In this document: positions 12,320 to 13,804 of the stretch, piece after piece
Position numbering within the stretch: position 1 is the stretch's first letter
Layout: each line of letters opens with the position of its first letter
Source of the DNA: Patescibacteria group bacterium
Lineage (GTDB): Bacteria > Patescibacteriota > Patescibacteriia > UBA9934 > GWF2-40-263
Direction of reading: 5' to 3'
DNA length: 13,804 nucleotides
NCBI GenBank assembly: GCA_004298405.1
Contig: SCSL01000074.1
Span: 1 to 13,804 of the forward strand
Notes under the pieces: generated by a model
Told to the model about the DNA's origin: nothing
Databases searched by the model: none
What the model saw: the letters and a program-made list of their open reading frames with translations, nothing else
Program-made: the position numbers and the translations under genes

Positions 12320-13108
12320 ATGCCTCGCGTCCTCCTCATCGCCGGGCTCCTGCTCGGCAGTTTCACCGCCTGCACCCCCGGCTCCGTCGTCGTCAACAAG
12401 GGCGACTGCGACGACTGCGACGACGACGTCACCGTCGACGACGACGCGACCCACACGGGGGACGACGACGCGACGACCGACGACGACGCGACCGCGCCCG
12501 CGGACGACGACGCGACCCCGACCGACGCCGACGGCGACGGGTACGACACCGGCGAGCCCGACTGCGACGACGGCAACCCCGACGTCCACCCGGGTGCCAC
12601 CGAGACGGACAACGGCATCGACGACGACTGCGACGGCGTGATCGACGAAGGCTTCGACGCCGACGACGACACCAGCGACGACGACGCGACCCCCGCGGAC
12701 GAGCCGCAGTTGACGGTGACCATCACCACCCCCGGCGGACTCGAGTACGGCAGTATGATCTGCCACATCGAGTACCTGGAGGACGGCGACAACGACGGTT
12801 CGTTCGCCGACGAGTACTGGGGTTGGGAATTTTCCTGGGTGGAGAACTGGGTCAGCCAGACCACCCTCGAGTCCAATCCCGGCGTCATCGACGCCGTGAG
12901 GTTGAACTGCACCCTGTGTCCAGGCGAGCTCACGCTCGCCCAGGAGCCCTTGAGCCCCGAGGCCGAGAGCATGGGGTGTACCTGGACGGCCGTCAACGGC
13001 TCGTCCAGCACCAACGGCTCCGTCGGCACGTGGTACTTCGGCGAGACCTTCGGGTCAAGCCTGGTCTCGGTTGCCGGCGGCACGTCCGTCCTCGTCGACC
13101 TGCGGTAG
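12320..13108 (+). CDS. Asp-rich lipoprotein with MopE-type metal-binding motif
   Basis: A 262-residue protein. The N terminus MPRVLLIAGLLLGSFTAC has a lipobox-like FTAC with the acylation Cys at 18, so it is probably anchored in the outer face of the membrane. Residues about 30-70 are an acidic linker with four DDDAT units, and a fifth lies at about 120. The motif DCDDGNPDVH, PGATE, GIDDDCDG at 81-106 matches that of the 10154 gene and should bind divalent metal such as calcium. The C-terminal 135 residues form a beta-rich domain (QLTVTITTPGGLEYGSM) with CTLCPG and another Cys. Strongly GC-rich, with GAC and GCG codons dominating. It shares promoter class, leader hairpins and mobile element with the 10154 gene, so the two are probably expressed together. 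The exact role is unknown. Confidence 0.87.
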   Translation: MPRVLLIAGLLLGSFTACTPGSVVVNKGDCDDCDDDVTVDDDATHTGDDDATTDDDATAPADDDATPTDADGDGYDTGEPDCDDGNPDVHPGATETDNGIDDDCDGVIDEGFDADDDTSDDDATPADEPQLTVTITTPGGLEYGSMICHIEYLEDGDNDGSFADEYWGWEFSWVENWVSQTTLESNPGVIDAVRLNCTLCPGELTLAQEPLSPEAESMGCTWTAVNGSSSTNGSVGTWYFGETFGSSLVSVAGGTSVLVDLR

Positions 13109-13116
13109 CCCGCCGC

Positions 13117-13280
13117 AGAAGCGTCTCCTGAGAGGGGACGTCCATAGCACGGTTCCATTGCCCACAATTTTTTTCGGCCAGCGCGCGGCTTGTTGTTGAA
13201 ACCCCCGCGCCCTGGCCGGCTCTCGTTCGCCTCTTGGAAGTGGGAACCGTCTATGGACGTTTCCCCTCCAGGAGGCGTCT
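13117..13280 (+). terminator. Very long nested hairpin after the lipoprotein gene (H1)
   Basis: An outer stem of about 35 bp pairs 13117-13155 with 13243-13280 with a few mismatches, including an uninterrupted 10-bp run ACGTCCATAG/CTATGGACGT. Inside is a second stem CGGCCAG/CTGGCCG (13175-13181 with 13212-13218) continued by GCGCGG/CCGCGC. The 3' edge is followed by TTATTT. It may end transcription or protect the mRNA end; the size is far beyond an ordinary terminator. Confidence 0.55.
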
Positions 13281-13286
13281 TTATTT

Positions 13287-13414
13287 CAAAAACGTTCAAA
13301 ATTGGCCGCTAACTTGGTCTTCGACGAAAAAAGACCTCGATGTAGGATTTACCTACACCTCGGTCTTTTTTCGTCTCCAGACCGGCGTTATCGTCTCAAT
13401 TTTGAACGTTTTTG
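13287..13414. repeat. 18-bp perfect inverted repeat with a nested terminator hairpin (H2)
   Basis: CAAAAACGTTCAAAATTG (13287-13304) and its exact reverse complement (13397-13414) enclose GGTCT/AGACC (13316-13320 with 13379-13383), GACGAAAAAAGACC/GGTCTTTTTTCGTC (13323-13336 with 13362-13375) and TGTAGG/CCTACA with loop ATTTA. The inner stem with A6/T6 could end transcription in both directions. The outer repeats resemble terminal repeats of a small element, but I see no target duplication beside them. Confidence 0.6.
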
Positions 13415-13432
13415 TGTGTGTTTAGCTTTAAT

Positions 13433-13486
13433 TACCTTTTCCCACTTTTCTACCTTTTCTACCTCCCCCTCTCCTACCTGTGTCCA
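13433..13486 (+). other. Pyrimidine-rich tract
   Basis: About 50 nt of nearly pure C and T, with TACCT repeated four times, directly upstream of the third ACGTTC-class promoter. No gene is seen between H2 and this promoter. The role is unknown; it might aid strand opening or bind a regulator. Confidence 0.35.
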
Positions 13487-13492
13487 TAACGG

Positions 13493-13521
13493 TTGACAAA
13501 ACCACCAAAATATGGTACATT
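13493..13521 (+). promoter_or_regulatory. ACGTTC-class promoter, copy 3
   Basis: TTGACA (13493-13498) followed by AAA, a 17-nt spacer, TACATT (13516-13521), 3 nt, then ACGTTC (13525-13530). It matches copies 1 and 2 in every spacing. What it transcribes is unclear: a 39-codon frame starts at 13535 without a Shine-Dalgarno, and a convergent gene appears to enter from the right. Confidence 0.65.
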
Positions 13522-13634
13522 TGGACGTTCCAAAATGAGCAGTTATTGCTTATTTATTGGGCAAAAGTTCACTGAAGTTCCTAGGGAAAAGATTGTTAGG
13601 GATTGTCCAGATGGAATTAACATAAAGAGCACTA

Positions 13635-13695
13635 GAGCACTAGGTAGCTAGGTGGTTAGACAGAAAGTCCAACCACTTAACCCCCTATAGTGCTC
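13635..13695. repeat. Long hairpin at the right edge, with a repeated arm
   Basis: GAGCACTA (13635-13642) pairs perfectly with TAGTGCTC (13688-13695); inside, TGGTTAGAC pairs with GTCCAACCA with one mismatch around loop AGAAA. GAGCACTA is also present directly before (13627-13634). On the minus strand the stem follows the stop codon at 13699 and is followed by CTCTTTATGTT, so it may be the terminator of the partial gene. Confidence 0.4.
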
Positions 13696-13698
13696 ACA

Positions 13699-13804
13699 CT
13701 AAGAAACAGGACTCATCCCAAGTAAGGTGTAAGGAAATGTTGTTGTGTTGAGAAACGTCACGAGGTCATCGGTAGCAACATCAATGTCATCAATAAATCG
13801 GTTG
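13699..13804 (-). CDS. Possible 3' end of a gene running in from the right edge
   Basis: An open minus-strand frame of 34 codons ends at TAG (13699-13701), with the 5' part beyond the window. The visible C terminus reads NRFIDDIDVATDDLVTFLNT then TTFPYTLLGMSPVS, an ordinary protein-like composition with alternating acidic and hydrophobic residues. I do not recognise it; the LLGMSP ending vaguely recalls the C terminus of DDE transposases but this is weak. Base composition is like the backbone, which would mark the end of the GC-rich accessory region. Confidence 0.35.
   Translation of the reverse strand, partial: NRFIDDIDVATDDLVTFLNTTTFPYTLLGMSPVS

Noticed and set aside
11952..12641. 229-codon plus-strand open frame
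   Set aside because: It crosses the tRNA-like gene, a terminator, a promoter and leader 2, then reads the lipoprotein gene out of frame as Thr/Arg repeats.
12440..12700. Tandem repeat (GACGACGACGCGAC units) as a minisatellite or CRISPR
   Set aside because: The units encode DDDAT repeats inside an acidic linker with irregular spacing; there are no regular spacers.
12283..13299. 338-codon minus-strand open frame opposite the lipoprotein gene
   Set aside because: It is Ser/Pro-rich low-complexity antisense of the Asp-rich codons and extends into hairpin H1.
13287..13414. Integron attC site or cassette boundary
   Set aside because: The large hairpin lacks the RYYYAAC and GTTRRRY core pair at matching positions, and no integrase gene is visible.
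13535..13654. 39-codon plus-strand open frame after promoter copy 3
   Set aside because: No Shine-Dalgarno, no recognisable motif, and it runs into a hairpin; too weak to list as a gene, though mentioned in the findings.

Overview
The backbone looks like a bacterium of the candidate phyla radiation (Patescibacteria), perhaps near Uhrbacteria or Magasanikbacteria. This is an inference from compact translation genes (infC-rpmI-rplT, smpB, ssrA), several starts with no Shine-Dalgarno sequence, promoters lying almost on the start codon, and an operon of small membrane proteins found only loosely in known families. No marker in the window fixes the lineage.

Layout. 1-845: tRNA-Asp and an RsuA/RluB-type pseudouridine synthase lacking its catalytic Asp (both minus). 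887-1237: small coiled-coil protein. 1236-2266: a GC-rich single-gene unit (minus) for a Pro-rich membrane protein. 2281-3497: infC, rpmI, rplT (minus). 3520-4785: smpB, a 54-residue membrane protein, and tmRNA (minus) with a 22-residue tag. 4794-9540: a six-gene plus-strand operon (AI-2E-type permease, three uncharacterised membrane proteins, a catalytically degenerate HtrA/PDZ protein, a Wzz-like protein). 9541-13804: an accessory region with two GC-rich genes for exported Asp-rich proteins with MopE-type metal-binding motifs, long structured 5' leaders, small RNA and tRNA-like elements, and very long hairpins.

The most interesting system is in 9793-13530. Three promoters share one architecture at exact spacing: TTGACAAAA, N14, TA..TT, N3, ACGTTC. 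Two of them drive leaders of about 325 and 225 nt that share a 48-nt hairpin with a compensatory base pair, followed by a second CTCTCG/CGAGAG hairpin just before the Shine-Dalgarno. A palindromic 67-69 bp element has inserted into each leader on opposite shoulders of the 48-nt hairpin, each time at GAATC|GAGAG and flanked by GAATC repeats; each leader supplies the empty site for the other. This suggests a co-regulated family of surface-protein genes whose leader hairpin is the specific target of a small non-autonomous mobile element.

How the genes work together: smpB and ssrA form the trans-translation pair. The GC-rich genes appear to be self-contained transcription units (own promoter, leader, terminator) placed between housekeeping operons and making cell-surface or secreted proteins. 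The membrane operon probably concerns the cell envelope, since it ends with a polysaccharide chain-length type protein.
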